This document shows, in pieces, positions 22,601-28,867 of a DNA stretch of 30,645 nucleotides. Numbering within the stretch: the first letter of the stretch is position 1; every line of letters begins with the position of its first letter. The DNA comes from a virus, in IMG/VR virus record IMGVR_UViG_3300047495_000041, positions 1 through 30,645 of that record; one strand, written 5' to 3'. Made by a program: the position numbers and the translations under genes. The notes beneath the pieces are model-generated. The model saw only the letters and a program-made list of their open reading frames with translations, searched no databases and was not told the origin of the DNA.

Positions 22601-23040
22601 TGGCCAATACCTATGATGGCCTTGATGGGCAAAGTGGCTAGATCGGCCTCTAGGTGCTCCCCACAAGCGTGAATGGCTTGTGGGGGCATGCTATCAACAG
22701 GTGTGTAACATCTGACCAAGTTCTGGTAAACAAGCCTCCCCGCATCTCGTGCAGGGATTGCCTTGCGGAATAGCTGGCCACCGGGGGATTTTAGTTGTGT
22801 GCCCTTGTAATCGTCCTCCTCCAAGGGACGGCCACCCAGAACAAGGATATCCCCCGATCGGGTATTGCCAGACAGGGGCATGCGGGGAGTTGAGATTGTG
22901 CGCCATGAAAGCTTGAGTGGACAAACATCACATCCCCGTTCCTTCGTAAACTCCACCTTGGGCTTGATCTTTGCCCTTGTTTTGGTCTGCTTTGGTATTG
23001 TCTCAATATCGGGAATGGCGGAAAAAAACTTGCTGGGCAC
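19669..23040 (-). CDS. Family A DNA polymerase with N-terminal UDG-like domain and an intein
   Basis: 1123 codons; 843 aa after intein removal. Residues 30-215 resemble a 4Fe-4S uracil-DNA glycosylase: Cys37, Cys40, Cys111 and Cys126 in CDVCPLKL, NLVRCYTPV and IHACGEHLEADL, with GGRPLEEDDYKG where family 4/5 enzymes have GEAPGxxE; the HPS motif is not obvious, so activity is doubtful. Residues 250-400 are a 3'-5' proofreading exonuclease (DLETTDL, HSASMEYVW, YNGLDALASRLCY). The polymerase has TLRLS/SENPNIQNFP, motif A DFGQLEAR (Asp878), motif B RTIIKTDFVFASFYG and motif C INVHDDITF (Asp1061). It copies the phage genome; the clamp and loader are encoded next to it. Confidence 0.93.
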   Translation of the reverse strand: MPSKFFSAIPDIETIPKQTKTRAKIKPKVEFTKERGCDVCPLKLSWRTISTPRMPLSGNTRSGDILVLGGRPLEEDDYKGTQLKSPGGQLFRKAIPARDAGRLVYQNLVRCYTPVDSMPPQAIHACGEHLEADLATLPIKAIIGIGQQALHRVFPDAKVAQVWMLHGLRMAAQIGNKVYWYLPVNDMSAYLEQGRDRNPEWDAEFSVLKAELKTFFREVDKWGKPRIADLSTDLVLMPKTQSEAMALLTKMSHPIAVDLETTDLKPYVFGAKVLTAAFSDGRTTFAVPIGHREQVTAWGLNVLRHVVTSYPLLAHSASMEYVWVRHLFPDADIMPFEDSRATARLYFQRQHGTGLAVVSRIMLGVNVKALSDLDTTRLDEYPVEEVLIYNGLDALASRLCYDKQRPHVQDRGYNRIVEANESTVEMELLGLQVDQDAVVDLRKQWLAKMQAAEAAAHEIFEVKAWQAAVGKEFDIGSNDRIGEVLVNYAHIMLPKTSKGNIMTGEDTLKEYASEHPLVQTVLEYREAQKQISTYIDPCGMVSVRYPDGLLHPSYNTMKTATLRLSCVSGDTVLETTRGSFRFDEYVPQEGDKVLTHKGRLRQVLRKIYKGLAPQYRIVLGSGAFIVCTLEHRVLTRTGWQRIGDLNLGDEVCSYGHHENISDTTKQGFGEEGISREQETHSSRVGKKARGEYRNHNLDPEGRYHTRDIQSREAAEVSAEQARREEPYVGQEWKITSSLDKGLRGRAWLHNYSYRWRTLPKTPGSHGRFAWDACMRTSVQLGCSSYRQEQAEQRSRQPSLDDQESSSKNASYQVIKSIVYVGKIAVWDIEVDEDHSYLCQGLIHHNSENPNIQNFPKRKNREIRRIIIPGKGHVIVPIDFGQLEARIIAMVSRDKVLCQSIINGEDIHSVWLNKVLEAYPDYLIRLADKTGETDEKKIRKGGRTIIKTDFVFASFYGSSAKSCARKTGVPLKIMEGIAEEFWYVHRGVKRWIDTQRSNYQQTGDVPTITGRVRHAVVPGNEVINNPIQGVAADIVLEAQNELSILSRQRKDPYLHPRINVHDDITFILPNSDEEIARYIEEIMPIMVKVRFPWQIVPLSVECSLGEKNWADVEELTTYTGDYVR
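20506..21345 (-). other. Intein in DNA polymerase (residues 566-845)
   Basis: 280 residues from Cys566 (CVSGDTVLETTRGSFRFDEY, block A), through block B CTLEHRVLTRTGWQRIGDL, to block F VWDIEVDEDHSYLCQG and block G LIHHN followed by Ser+1. It interrupts the conserved TLRLS|SENPNIQN segment just upstream of motif A. The stretch between blocks B and F has no nuclease motif in this frame; the same DNA codes an HNH nuclease in the +1 frame. Confidence 0.93.
20589..21080 (-). CDS. HNH homing endonuclease nested out of frame inside the polymerase intein
   Basis: 163 aa in the +1 frame relative to the polymerase. I start at the ATG at 21080, which has GAGG nine bases upstream; another ATG at 21095 is possible. 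Residues 26-48 look like a helix-turn-helix (PTAAELGKKHGVNTETITLI); KLGEKNPMLGKNGKLHHRW is a NUMOD3-type motif; residues 94-157 are the HNH_3 nuclease, with YPKHRVVMAGLLG, VHHIDKNRQNNDPDNLALMT (His130, His131, Asn residues) and a closing HQKMHH. It begins right after intein block B and ends 83 bases before the intein's end, just before block F. Confidence 0.88.
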   Translation of the reverse strand: MGITKTFLTPLNRALVKREYLGSKKPTAAELGKKHGVNTETITLILKEDITPEIYKAEKRLRYQRSKLGEKNPMLGKNGKLHHRWIRDCEDGHGYITIVIDGERYPKHRVVMAGLLGMHVCELPSSLDVHHIDKNRQNNDPDNLALMTKKAHQKMHHTKLLKV

Positions 23041-23070
23041 AGGACAAAATCTCCTCTTAGTCGTCGTCGA

Positions 23071-23391
23071 CTATACCTTTTCCCCGATTTCAGGCTGTGG
23101 GATAGCGGGCGCAGGATCGGGAGGCGTCAACTTAGGCTGACTAGCGGCCTTTTCCGCTGCGATCTCCTCGGCTGCCCTAGGCCGGGCAGGATTAGGCTTA
23201 AAGCCGTCCGTCGTGCCATGCCGGATACGGTAAGCCTCCCGCTCCAAGCCCGCGGCTATATTGCCACGCTTACCATGATCCTCGACGCCCTTTTGGCCTT
23301 GCAAGATAACCTCGGCTAGATCAACCAAACAGTAAGCAATACCCCCAACAGCCACTTTTAAGTGCTGCAAGGTCAGGGTCACATGATCCAT
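23071..23391 (-). CDS. Hypothetical protein, 106 aa
   Basis: N-terminal half is hydrophobic/helical (LKVAVGGIAYCLVDLAEVIL), then a basic middle and a Pro/Ala/Glu-rich C-terminus (PKLTPPDPAPAIPQPEIG). The ATG at 23391 lies directly after the clamp stop; the longer frame starting within the clamp gene is not favoured. Between clamp and polymerase, so it could be a clamp or polymerase accessory peptide. Not recognised. Confidence 0.6.
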   Translation of the reverse strand: MDHVTLTLQHLKVAVGGIAYCLVDLAEVILQGQKGVEDHGKRGNIAAGLEREAYRIRHGTTDGFKPNPARPRAAEEIAAEKAASQPKLTPPDPAPAIPQPEIGEKV

Positions 23392-23393
23392 TT

Positions 23394-24509
23394 TTATACG
23401 ACCCTCTTTCCACACACGATATACTTAAAGTCATCGCCTAGCCCCGTGAAGACAATTACTTCACGATCGGCATTGTCCATAACAATGGTGTCCACCTTGG
23501 ACAAGGCACGAGCTAGCTTTTCTGCACTCAGCCCTATGCCATCAATATCCGGGCATTCATCCAACCCATCCACAAGATAGGTCTCCTCACTTGAGGCTAT
23601 GCCCTCGGCAAAGGACATGGCTACACACCCATCCTTGAAAGTCAGAATGACATGGGCGTTCTTCTTGGTCTCGGAAATGACTCCCACCCGCTTGATGAAA
23701 GCGTTGATGGCATCGGATGAGATTGTCGCGGCATGCTGCTTACTACCAGCATAGGCAGTTACAATCTCGCCTAGATCGGCCTTGAGCGGGGTGGAGCATT
23801 TCAGCAAGAACCGGGCCGCTGATGCCTGGAATAGAAGCTGATCCTGGCCAAAGAATAACTCCCCCGGGTGTTGCTCAATCACAAGGGACAGCACCTTCGC
23901 TCCATCGGGAGGAAGCGTTAGGCGCTCAGGAGCGCCCTTTATGGGCTTCTTGGCAACTTTGTAATAACTACAAGTGATGTTATCACTGGAGCATACAGCA
24001 AACCCTTTGCGATTATCCAGCAGAACACCATACATGCCGACAGAAGCAAGAGTGTTGTTACCTTGGCAAGAGATAGAGCCGAGAGTGAGCGCGGTGAAAA
24101 AATCATCAGGTGTTTCCCATGCGATATCATCTGGTTGTGAGGAAGGCATAGCAGGAAGTGGCTTGTCTAGGATGGCCTTGGCTAGCTTGCCGGAGGCATT
24201 GCCGCATTCCCATAGCAGGATGCCCTTGTCGCCCGAAGTAAGCCTAAGTGGATGGCTCTTGGGCAGGCTATCCAACACGGACAGGAATAGGGCTGCATCA
24301 ACAGCACATGGCTCCTCTATCGCCAAGTTCACGTCAATCTCTAGCAAGCCATAGGATGACAGGCCCCGCACAACAGTGGGGGCCAATTCTAGTGTGCGAT
24401 ATCGAGCCGATAGCGCATGCTTGGAGCATAGCGTCTTGAAAGGGGATAGTATTGTCACTAGGCTTTCGGCTGTCATTGTAGTCTTTTTCAGGCTTGCCCT
24501 TTTACTCAT
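23394..24509 (-). CDS. DNA polymerase sliding clamp, DnaN/beta-like
   Basis: 371 aa, the length of bacterial beta clamps. The three-domain repeat is weakly visible: YGLLEIDVNLAIEEPCAVDA, then ASVGMYGVLLDNRKGFAVCS (where beta clamps have GVxL-D-LxAxDGxR-A), a third domain with FKDGCVAMSF, and the C-terminal strand FKYIVCGKRVV in the place of the clamp's final YxxMPMR-L. Encoded immediately before polymerase and clamp loader. It would hold the polymerase on DNA. Start ATG has GGGAG nine bases upstream. Divergent, so family is moderately certain. Confidence 0.7.
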   Translation of the reverse strand: MSKRASLKKTTMTAESLVTILSPFKTLCSKHALSARYRTLELAPTVVRGLSSYGLLEIDVNLAIEEPCAVDAALFLSVLDSLPKSHPLRLTSGDKGILLWECGNASGKLAKAILDKPLPAMPSSQPDDIAWETPDDFFTALTLGSISCQGNNTLASVGMYGVLLDNRKGFAVCSSDNITCSYYKVAKKPIKGAPERLTLPPDGAKVLSLVIEQHPGELFFGQDQLLFQASAARFLLKCSTPLKADLGEIVTAYAGSKQHAATISSDAINAFIKRVGVISETKKNAHVILTFKDGCVAMSFAEGIASSEETYLVDGLDECPDIDGIGLSAEKLARALSKVDTIVMDNADREVIVFTGLGDDFKYIVCGKRVV

Positions 24510-24750
24510 TTACGGTAACTCCCATCGCAAGTAACAACTTCTCGATTGCAGTTTTCCTGTCACGTAGGAAATCTCCATACAGCCAGCCCCTTGAGGGGAG
24601 CCCCTTGAGGGGTTTATACTTAAGTTGTTTTCCGGCAGCATGCACCACCACATTGGCAGCATCAAGTTTGGCTAATGCTTCCAAATCTTGCATAACTAAG
24701 TCTAGCTGCTCTATCAGAGCACTAGCAGCCCTAAGTTGTGACGCTTTCAT
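24502..24750 (-). CDS. Hypothetical protein, 82 aa
   Basis: Helical N-terminal half (ALIEQLDLVMQDLEALAKL), a basic loop coded by the CCCCTTGAGGGG repeat pair, and a helical end. Overlaps the upstream gene by 4 bases and the clamp gene by 8. Not recognised. Confidence 0.6.
   Translation of the reverse strand: MKASQLRAASALIEQLDLVMQDLEALAKLDAANVVVHAAGKQLKYKPLKGLPSRGWLYGDFLRDRKTAIEKLLLAMGVTVNE
24587..24612. repeat. Tandem palindrome CCCCTTGAGGGG
   Basis: Two copies of CCCCTTGAGGGG (24587-24598 and 24601-24612), 14 bases apart, each an inverted repeat with a 2-base centre. The pair lies within a coding region, 80-100 bases before the clamp start, and could be an operator or an RNA hairpin affecting clamp translation. 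Confidence 0.6.
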
Positions 24751-25244
24751 TTGATCCCCCGAATAAGACGAACACGCCGAGATTTAGGCTTTATGCGTAG
24801 CGGCACTCTTTGCTTCCGGGCTAGTTTGGTTGCCTTGGCAATAGCCCGAATGGTTCTGTACTGGTGTCCTGATGCATGCTCAGAACATGGCACGGAGGCG
24901 CTACGCCCGTCATTCAAGGTGAGATGCAGCATTCCACCCTTTAGCACCAGTTTCATTTCGTCCCCCCCCCTCTCGACCATCTGTCTAACACGCTTTCTGG
25001 CTTCCCTGATCTTGGGACCATGGGAAGCGAGTAATAGTAGCATGTAGCAATCCCGCTCGGCTGCGGTTTTGAAAAACAAGATACCCAAATCCTTTCCCGC
25101 CTTTGTCCTACGCGCCATGTGTCCCCACAAGCCCTTGACTTTTACCTTGACAGCATACTTAGGCGCATGTGTTTTGGTATCTAGGTAATCTGCGGGGACG
25201 GCTTCATCTATATACTGACCTTGCTTCACCGATCTGGCATCCAC
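24747..25244 (-). CDS. Hypothetical basic protein, 165 aa
   Basis: Very Arg/Lys-rich, with a beta-strand-rich middle (MKLVLKGGMLHLTLNDGRSA) and a basic C-terminal tail (RVPLRIKPKSRRVRLIRGIK). Likely binds nucleic acid. It includes a run of nine G on the coding strand (24962-24970), a possible slippage spot. Overlaps neighbours on both sides. Family not recognised. Confidence 0.6.
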   Translation of the reverse strand: MDARSVKQGQYIDEAVPADYLDTKTHAPKYAVKVKVKGLWGHMARRTKAGKDLGILFFKTAAERDCYMLLLLASHGPKIREARKRVRQMVERGGDEMKLVLKGGMLHLTLNDGRSASVPCSEHASGHQYRTIRAIAKATKLARKQRVPLRIKPKSRRVRLIRGIK

Positions 25245-25414
25245 AAGCCATAGGATTTAGCCAACCATTCCAGCTTGTCTGCCGCATCCTCCGTCACTTG
25301 GTTTGTATGTGACAAGCCTCGCAGGCTTTTCACTAGCTCCCTACATGATGGGCCATTGTCAGCAATGACATGGCGAACGGGTTTCTTCTTAGGCTTGATC
25401 TGAACGCGGGGCAT
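25226..25414 (-). CDS. Hypothetical basic protein, 62 aa
   Basis: N-terminal basic patch MPRVQIKPKKKPVRH, followed by one amphipathic helical part. The MPRVxxKP start resembles the N-terminus of the 27527-27895 protein. It overlaps the dpdA 3' end by 26 bases. Function unknown. Confidence 0.5.
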   Translation of the reverse strand: MPRVQIKPKKKPVRHVIADNGPSCRELVKSLRGLSHTNQVTEDAADKLEWLAKSYGLWMPDR

Positions 25415-26465
25415 CTAGTAAGTTCTCCTGCAAGAGTTCGAGTTGTTCCCGAAAGGGTATCAGGCGCTCGCATGTGCCCATCGGGTCGTAGACATAGGAG
25501 CGTATCTGGTTTGTGATCTTGGGATTGGTCACATAGAAGTAAGAAGTTAGCATCTTCCTATGCTTCGCGGCTGCAAGACACACCATAGCGATCACATTGT
25601 TACCTGCCACGAGATACAGATTGAATGTGGGGATGTGCAATCCCTTTATATGCGGCGCAGCACAAGTAGGCTTATTGAAGCCGTAACTCTCGCGAAACAG
25701 GATCGGGGTCTTAGTATTTACTTGGGCTTCGAGTCCCATGTAGTAAAGAGCGGCAATGTAGCAACGAGTAATAAAGGCCGACTTGCTGTCTCTTCTCTGT
25801 AATAGGTCTGGATCAATCCCATGTTTGGTGAGGATGCTAACCATTGCATCGTGCTCGTCCCCTTCCATACGACCAATGTCCTGTGTAGCCCTTGTGGAAT
25901 AGCCATCGTTGCGGAATGCGAGTCTACGGCTATCGCTAAATTGGATTGTTCCGGTTCGTTGGGATGAATATATCCAAGTTGTGGTATCCGAAGATTGCCA
26001 CGGAAACCGGATGAGGGAGTCTCGTCTTCCCTCCCCGAATGCGTGCGCCTTAACAATGGGCCTACCAGAACTATCCACAAGGTGAGACCAAGCCATAGCA
26101 TACCAATTATCACTTTGCCCACGGGAAACGATGCTGGAAGAAGAAAGACCAATGTAATCACAACCAGTATCCAAATAGCGACCAAGCCAATCAAGATTTT
26201 CCCCGACGTGAACAACTGGGATAGGCTTGAGTCCCTGCTTTCGCATATACTTGTAGTTCGCCCAACCTTGTTGGGCGGCTTCTTCGGGTCTTCCTGGGTT
26301 GATGACATCAAGGGCTACTCCGTGTTTGATCCATTCCTGGTTCTCTAGGAGGAAGTTTGTGTATTCCTTGAGATTTATCGGCTTGCCGAGCTTCCATGCA
26401 GAGAACGCACCACTATCCATGATGAGGTCGACTTGAGGCTCACGCTGGCGAAGCTGTGCCCTCAT
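25389..26465 (-). CDS. dpdA: DpdA-like DNA guanine transglycosylase
   Basis: 358 aa. DpdA proteins are TGT-family enzymes that exchange guanine in DNA for a 7-deazaguanine base. The N-terminus VDLIMDSGAFSAWKLGKPI is characteristic of phage DpdA; Asp17 lies in the conserved acidic position. YIGLSSSSIVSRG and PIVKAHAFGEG match the barrel strands where TGTs have conserved Gly-rich and HAxG segments. Its substrate should be the product of FolE, QueD, QueE, QueC and QueF, so preQ1 is the best guess. It acts on phage DNA in the cytoplasm and protects it from host restriction. Coupled by ATGA overlap to the preceding small gene. Confidence 0.85.
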   Translation of the reverse strand: MRAQLRQREPQVDLIMDSGAFSAWKLGKPINLKEYTNFLLENQEWIKHGVALDVINPGRPEEAAQQGWANYKYMRKQGLKPIPVVHVGENLDWLGRYLDTGCDYIGLSSSSIVSRGQSDNWYAMAWSHLVDSSGRPIVKAHAFGEGRRDSLIRFPWQSSDTTTWIYSSQRTGTIQFSDSRRLAFRNDGYSTRATQDIGRMEGDEHDAMVSILTKHGIDPDLLQRRDSKSAFITRCYIAALYYMGLEAQVNTKTPILFRESYGFNKPTCAAPHIKGLHIPTFNLYLVAGNNVIAMVCLAAAKHRKMLTSYFYVTNPKITNQIRSYVYDPMGTCERLIPFREQLELLQENLLDAPRSDQA

Positions 26466-26758
26466 TGGAGCATATCGCGCAAGGCATCGGTAAGCCGCTT
26501 GATATCCATTTTGGTTAGCAGTTTATGGACGAACTCCTCGGGCATGAACACTTCTAGGCTAGGGTTAAGCTTTTGGAACTGAACTTCGCCTCCCGGGTTG
26601 ATCTTGAGCGCATGCGATCGGACAAGAGCATTGGTAACCCCTGTCTTGGTGCCTGCCTCATCATCGTCGGTGTCAGGGACACGAATAATCGCGACACCAA
26701 GGAATTGCTGGCCTTGACGCCGATCGGGGTCCGCGAAGGATAGCCACCAAAGTGCCAT
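26462..26758 (-). CDS. Hypothetical protein, 98 aa
   Basis: Starts MALWWLSFADPDRRQGQQFL and has beta-strands followed by a C-terminal helix (KLLTKMDIKRLTDALRDML). I do not know the family. It is translated with dpdA by a 4-base overlap and so may be an accessory for DNA modification. Confidence 0.6.
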   Translation of the reverse strand: MALWWLSFADPDRRQGQQFLGVAIIRVPDTDDDEAGTKTGVTNALVRSHALKINPGGEVQFQKLNPSLEVFMPEEFVHKLLTKMDIKRLTDALRDMLQ

Positions 26759-26962
26759 TTATGCCTCATCCGCCCACACACGAAGAACGGCTCGCATCTC
26801 CCGCCGATCCTTTTCGTCGCCTTCGGCTACTAACGTGTGGGCCTTGGCGACATCCCTCCGCATGAACTGTTCGCGGATCGGCACGGAGCCATTCACGGGC
26901 GCGGTTGTGAATTTGCCGGACACTTTGGTGGCAAGCCTATAGAGTTCTTCGTCCTTGGCCAT
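26759..26962 (-). CDS. Hypothetical protein, 67 aa
   Basis: A small charged helical protein, starting MAKDEELYRLATKVSGKF. I place the start at the ATG at 26962, one base after the folE stop; the longer in-frame version overlaps folE and is not needed. It is directly adjacent to the next gene. Not recognised. Confidence 0.6.
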   Translation of the reverse strand: MAKDEELYRLATKVSGKFTTAPVNGSVPIREQFMRRDVAKAHTLVAEGDEKDRREMRAVLRVWADEA

Positions 26963-26963
26963 C

Positions 26964-27527
26964 TCATACGATCCCCGAAAAGAACTCAGCCCTACAGCTA
27001 GGCTCATCATAGAATGTCCCGCGCAAGGCTGTGGTCTGTGTGACGGAATTGGGCTGGCTTACTCCCCTGCTCACCATGCAAAAATGCGTGGCGCGCATCC
27101 TGACAGCCACATTAGGAGAGACATGCATTACGAGGAAGTCAGCAATCTCCCCATTTAGCCTTTCTTGAACCTGTAGGCGCCGGGCAAAATGGTCAACAGC
27201 CCTAGCCAGCTTGGAAAGCCCGACTATGCCCGCCTCTGTCGGGATATAGGCTATGTCCGCTGTCCCGAAGAAAGGGGCTAAGTGATGCTCGCATGTGGAA
27301 TAGAACTGGATATCCCGAACAATCACCATCTGATTGTAGTTGACGCCCTCCTCCTTAAAGAGTGTCATCCTTGGGGGAGGCTCATGGTAGCCTTTTCCCC
27401 AAGTCTCTCTCCATGCCTTTAGAACACGGGCAGGCGTTCTGGTTAAGCCAGATCGCTCCGGATCAACCCCAATAAAACTGAGTAAAGTTTTTACTGCATC
27501 AAGGGGTGATTGTTCATATATCGGCAT
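26964..27527 (-). CDS. folE: GTP cyclohydrolase I, FolE
   Basis: 187 aa. It makes 7,8-dihydroneopterin triphosphate from GTP, the first step of 7-deazaguanine synthesis (and of folate). Zinc ligands Cys79, His82 and Cys150 in FYSTCEHHLAPFFG and ATHFCMVSRGV have the same spacing as in the E. coli enzyme. IVGLSKLARAVDHFARRLQV is the core family signature, QTTALRG the C-terminal one. The start overlaps the previous stop (TAATG). Having its own FolE frees the phage from host pterin levels. Confidence 0.95.
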   Translation of the reverse strand: MPIYEQSPLDAVKTLLSFIGVDPERSGLTRTPARVLKAWRETWGKGYHEPPPRMTLFKEEGVNYNQMVIVRDIQFYSTCEHHLAPFFGTADIAYIPTEAGIVGLSKLARAVDHFARRLQVQERLNGEIADFLVMHVSPNVAVRMRATHFCMVSRGVSQPNSVTQTTALRGTFYDEPSCRAEFFSGIV

Positions 27528-27895
27528 TAGCTATCTAGCTCCCTGCGAATAACATTGTCTGGGTGAATGAAGCAGCCGCACTCGGGGCAGACCCACTCAT
27601 GGCCTGTTGCTTTGAGGGCGCGTTTAAGGCGCTCTATCTCTGCATCCTTCTCTTGCATCTGGAAGGAGAGTTTGCGCTGGGCTTGGTTAAAGCCACGATT
27701 TTCGGCTAGCTTCTCGGCATGCTTGATTGTCTCGCGGTTGCTGTTCTGCAAAACGCGCAATTCATGCTCAAGCTCGCCTATCCGCTTATGAGCGCGATTG
27801 GCAGCGGATGGCTCATCCTCCCAAGGGAGCAAATGAAGCAGTTTTGGCTTGGGCTTCAAAGCCACCCTTGTCGGCTTTAGATTTACTCTCGGCAT
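27527..27895 (-). CDS. Coiled-coil protein with C-terminal zinc finger
   Basis: 122 aa. Basic N-terminus (PRVNLKPTRVALKPKPK), a long coiled coil from about residue 30 to 95 (heptads in IGELEHELRVLQNSN and MQEKDAEIERLKRALKA), and a short zinc knuckle WVCPECGCFIHPDN. Could dimerise through the coil and bind nucleic acid or protein by the zinc end. Not assignable to a named family. Confidence 0.65.
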   Translation of the reverse strand: MPRVNLKPTRVALKPKPKLLHLLPWEDEPSAANRAHKRIGELEHELRVLQNSNRETIKHAEKLAENRGFNQAQRKLSFQMQEKDAEIERLKRALKATGHEWVCPECGCFIHPDNVIRRELDS

Positions 27896-27917
27896 CTAGT
27901 AATCCCCCTTCCGCAAC

Positions 27918-27950
27918 GAAAAATGCCCCCCAGGATCGCTCCCAGGGGGC
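27918..27950 (-). terminator. Rho-independent terminator on the minus strand
   Basis: Read on the minus strand: GCCCCCTGGGA, loop GCGA, TCCTGGGGGGC, then ATTTTT. It sits just after the stop at 27977 and before the 27895 gene, so it separates or attenuates transcription between the Ala-rich protein and the folE-dpdA-replication operon. Confidence 0.88.
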
Positions 27951-27976
27951 AGTAGTTTATGCTCGATCGGAAAGGC

Positions 27977-28777
27977 TCAGTCAGCCCACTTCCCGACTTC
28001 CTTGATGGCGCGGATCGTGGCTTGCACATCGCCCTTGAGGGTAGTCAGGGTGGAAGCCTTGACATCGTTGAAGCCCTTCTTAGCGAGCTTCTCCCGCAGC
28101 TTTTCTAGACTCTCGTCCGGGTTCTTGGCGAGCAGCATGCGGACCTGGTAGGTGACACCATCCGGCTTCTTGGCGAAGGGAGCGGCCTTCTTGCCACCAA
28201 AGGCGACCTTCTTGGGTTCCGGCTCTTCCGCGAGTTCGGCATCCTTGGCTTTAACCGCTGCCCTGGCAGGGGCCTTGGCAGGGGCTGGCGCAGGCTTGGC
28301 GATAACCTTGCCAGCGCGAGCCTTGGGAGCAGGCTCAGGCTCGGCTTCCTCTGCCTCTTCCTCCTCGGCTTCCGCTTCCTCCTCAGGCTCCGGCTCGGGA
28401 GCGGCCTTTGCCTTACCTTTGGTGGCAGGCTTCGCGGCAGGCGCCGGGGCTGCCTTGGCCTTGGCCGGAACCGTCGGCGTGAAGCCGGGGCATTCCGGGA
28501 TCGGAACCTCTTCGTTGAGCGCCGTCACGGCCTCATTGAAGTATTCGAGTGCTTCGCTGTCCTCGGGAATGTGTTCGTTGAACACATCCTCCTCACCTTC
28601 TGCGAGGAAGGTCAGCAGACGGGACAGGTATGCCTCACCTGTCTCCTTGGCGCCCTGTTCGGCAAAATCCTCGTCGAGCGCCTTGGCGCATCCGATGAGG
28701 ATTTCATAGATGGTGGGCACATGCTTTTTCGCGGCCACTTTCTTGGTGGGCGCGGCGGCAACTGCAGCTTTGGCCAT
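27977..28777 (-). CDS. Ala/Lys/Pro/Glu-rich protein, probable DNA-binding, paralogue of the 721 gene
   Basis: 266 aa. Start: ATG at 28777, after GAGGGG; an upstream TTG is weaker. Residues 1-18 are AKAAVAAAPTKKVAAKK-type. Residues 20-95 form a helical domain (TIYEILIGCAKALDEDFAEQ). Residues 100-200 are low complexity: Ala/Lys/Pro stretches around an acidic Glu/Ala core. The last about 60 residues (VTYQVRMLLAKNPDESLEKL and on) align with the C-terminal domain of the plus-strand protein at 721-1074. H1-like composition and paralogy suggest a nucleoid protein; that is inference. It is followed by a strong terminator, so it likely forms a highly expressed unit. Confidence 0.75.
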   Translation of the reverse strand: MAKAAVAAAPTKKVAAKKHVPTIYEILIGCAKALDEDFAEQGAKETGEAYLSRLLTFLAEGEEDVFNEHIPEDSEALEYFNEAVTALNEEVPIPECPGFTPTVPAKAKAAPAPAAKPATKGKAKAAPEPEPEEEAEAEEEEAEEAEPEPAPKARAGKVIAKPAPAPAKAPARAAVKAKDAELAEEPEPKKVAFGGKKAAPFAKKPDGVTYQVRMLLAKNPDESLEKLREKLAKKGFNDVKASTLTTLKGDVQATIRAIKEVGKWAD

Positions 28778-28867
28778 GGAAATCAGTATCCCCTCAGAAA
28801 CATTCGTGTATAGAGATAAGGACAATTCCCGATCTCTTCGTTAGGCTAGCATGGGCATTCTAAACCT

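Noticed and set aside
25718-26308. Open frame of about 197 codons inside dpdA (+1 frame) with two membrane-like segments and a GGAG upstream of its ATG.
   Set aside because: It matches no family and +1 shadows of other solid genes here (DnaB-like, nuclease) are also long and hydrophobic. Unlike the intein cases there is no recognisable domain. Worth a ribosome-profiling look only.
28152-28709. Plus-strand Ala/Ser-rich frame opposite the 28777 gene.
   Set aside because: Low-complexity mirror of Ala/Glu/Lys codons; a terminator and ribosome binding site fit the minus-strand gene.
28777-28825. TTG start adding 16 residues to the Ala-rich protein.
   Set aside because: The ATG at 28777 gives a typical N-terminus and has a GAGGGG upstream.
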